A DNA stretch of 64,000 nucleotides, taken from contig JAOIUY010000001.1 of NCBI GenBank assembly GCA_028223755.1, positions 110,001 through 174,000 of the forward strand, given 5' to 3'. This DNA comes from Pseudomonadales bacterium. Its GTDB lineage: Bacteria > Pseudomonadota > Gammaproteobacteria > Pseudomonadales > UBA7434. The position numbers and the translations under genes are program-made. Shown here one piece after another: positions 63,638 to 64,000 of the stretch (position 1 is the stretch's first letter; each line of letters starts with the position of its first letter). The notes below the pieces were generated by a model. The model was not told the DNA's origin, did not search any database, and was given only the letters and a program-made list of their open reading frames with translations.

Positions 63638-64000
63638 TGATACCTCGTTCCTCGCTAAAGGCGACTGACTCAATCAGTTGCTCCTGTGACATTAACCCCT
63701 TATCAGAGCTATTATCTAGACTACTAACAACGCCGCCATCAAGAATTTGATAATAAAGTGCTGTTAATTCTTTTGCGGCTAAAGTCCAAGAGAATTTTTC
63801 TTCGATGCGCTTTCTCGCTAGCTTTCCATAACGCTTTCTTTCTGCTGCATTAAGCAATAGATTTTCGATCGCTGCAGCCATAGCTTGCGGGTTTTTTATT
63901 GGTACAGTAATACCCGCATCACCAACGACCTCCGGCAAAGCACCACCGTCAGTTGAAACTAATGGTAAGCCACAAGCCATCGCCTCACCCGCCGGCAAGC
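63624..64000 (-). CDS. Glycosyltransferase, GT4-like (5' part outside window)
   Basis: The C-terminal end of a retaining glycosyltransferase of the GT4 type. The reverse frame is open to the window edge. Visible are LPAGEAMACGLPLV, with the Glu of the E-x7-E nucleotide-sugar motif, and GGALPEVVGDAGITV, followed by helices typical of the end of GT-B folds. About 124 residues are seen; an apparent TTG start at 63996-63998 is not the true one. It is the first visible gene of a tightly coupled operon with the methyltransferase and the cyclase-like gene. Confidence 0.9.
   Translation of the reverse strand, partial: LPAGEAMACGLPLVSTDGGALPEVVGDAGITVPIKNPQAMAAAIENLLLNAAERKRYGKLARKRIEEKFSWTLAAKELTALYYQILDGGVVSSLDNSSDKGLMSQEQLIESVAFSEERGISANH

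Overview
The window looks like ordinary chromosome of a gammaproteobacterium near the Pseudomonas/Cellvibrionales branch. Two long blocks keep pseudomonad gene order: pilMNOPQ-aroK-aroB-damX-gltB-gltD-hemE (27.1-43.2 kb), with ponA divergent from pilM, and rpmE/priA-argS-ftsN-like-DUF971-ubiE-ubiJ-ubiB-hisI-hisE-tatABC (47.8-59.2 kb). The biotin operon carries a bioH-bioC gene fusion of the kind known from Saccharophagus and Teredinibacter, which points to a marine Cellvibrionales-like host. The DNA is moderately AT-rich. I saw no insertion sequence, prophage, CRISPR array, rRNA or tRNA.

Layout. 0-3 kb: a LysM/FecR protein cut by the window edge, a PhoB-type response regulator, a PilZ protein and two small proteins. 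2.9-7.6 kb: the bioB-bioF-bioHC-bioD operon on the minus strand. It has a strong sigma-70 promoter whose -35 lies inside a BirA-type operator shared with the divergent comF. 8.6-12.8 kb: modABC for molybdate uptake and a conserved unknown membrane-anchored protein. 13.0-15.6 kb: a REC-REC-PAS-GGDEF-EAL protein with a degenerate GGDEF and an intact EAL. 15.6-21.8 kb, minus strand: two citrate synthase-like genes, a TonB-dependent receptor and an acetolactate synthase-like ThDP enzyme. 22.0-24.6 kb: a periplasmic binding protein paired with a sensor histidine kinase. 24.6-27.1 kb: an acyltransferase, a TrmB-family methyltransferase and cysE.

27-43 kb covers heme, glutamate and aromatic amino acid synthesis, a DamX-like cell-division ATPase and the type IV pilus assembly and secretin genes. 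43.5-47.5 kb holds PBP1A and malic enzyme. 47.8-59.2 kb is a long plus-strand run of housekeeping genes (replication restart, arginyl-tRNA, ubiquinone, histidine, Tat export). hslVU, which lies between the SPOR and DUF971 genes in Pseudomonas, is absent here. 59.2-61 kb encodes a secreted reprolysin-like metalloprotease with a GlyGly-CTERM-like tail. From 61.2 kb to the end lies a cluster of two methyltransferases, a squalene-cyclase-like alpha/alpha-barrel protein and a glycosyltransferase cut by the window edge.

The least explained parts are the paired citrate synthase-like proteins, one of which lacks every catalytic residue, beside a TonB receptor; the glycosyltransferase/methyltransferase/cyclase-like cluster; and the binding protein-kinase pair with no transporter. 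Cyclic-di-GMP signalling (PilZ, GGDEF-EAL) and type IV pili occur in the same window but are not linked in an operon.
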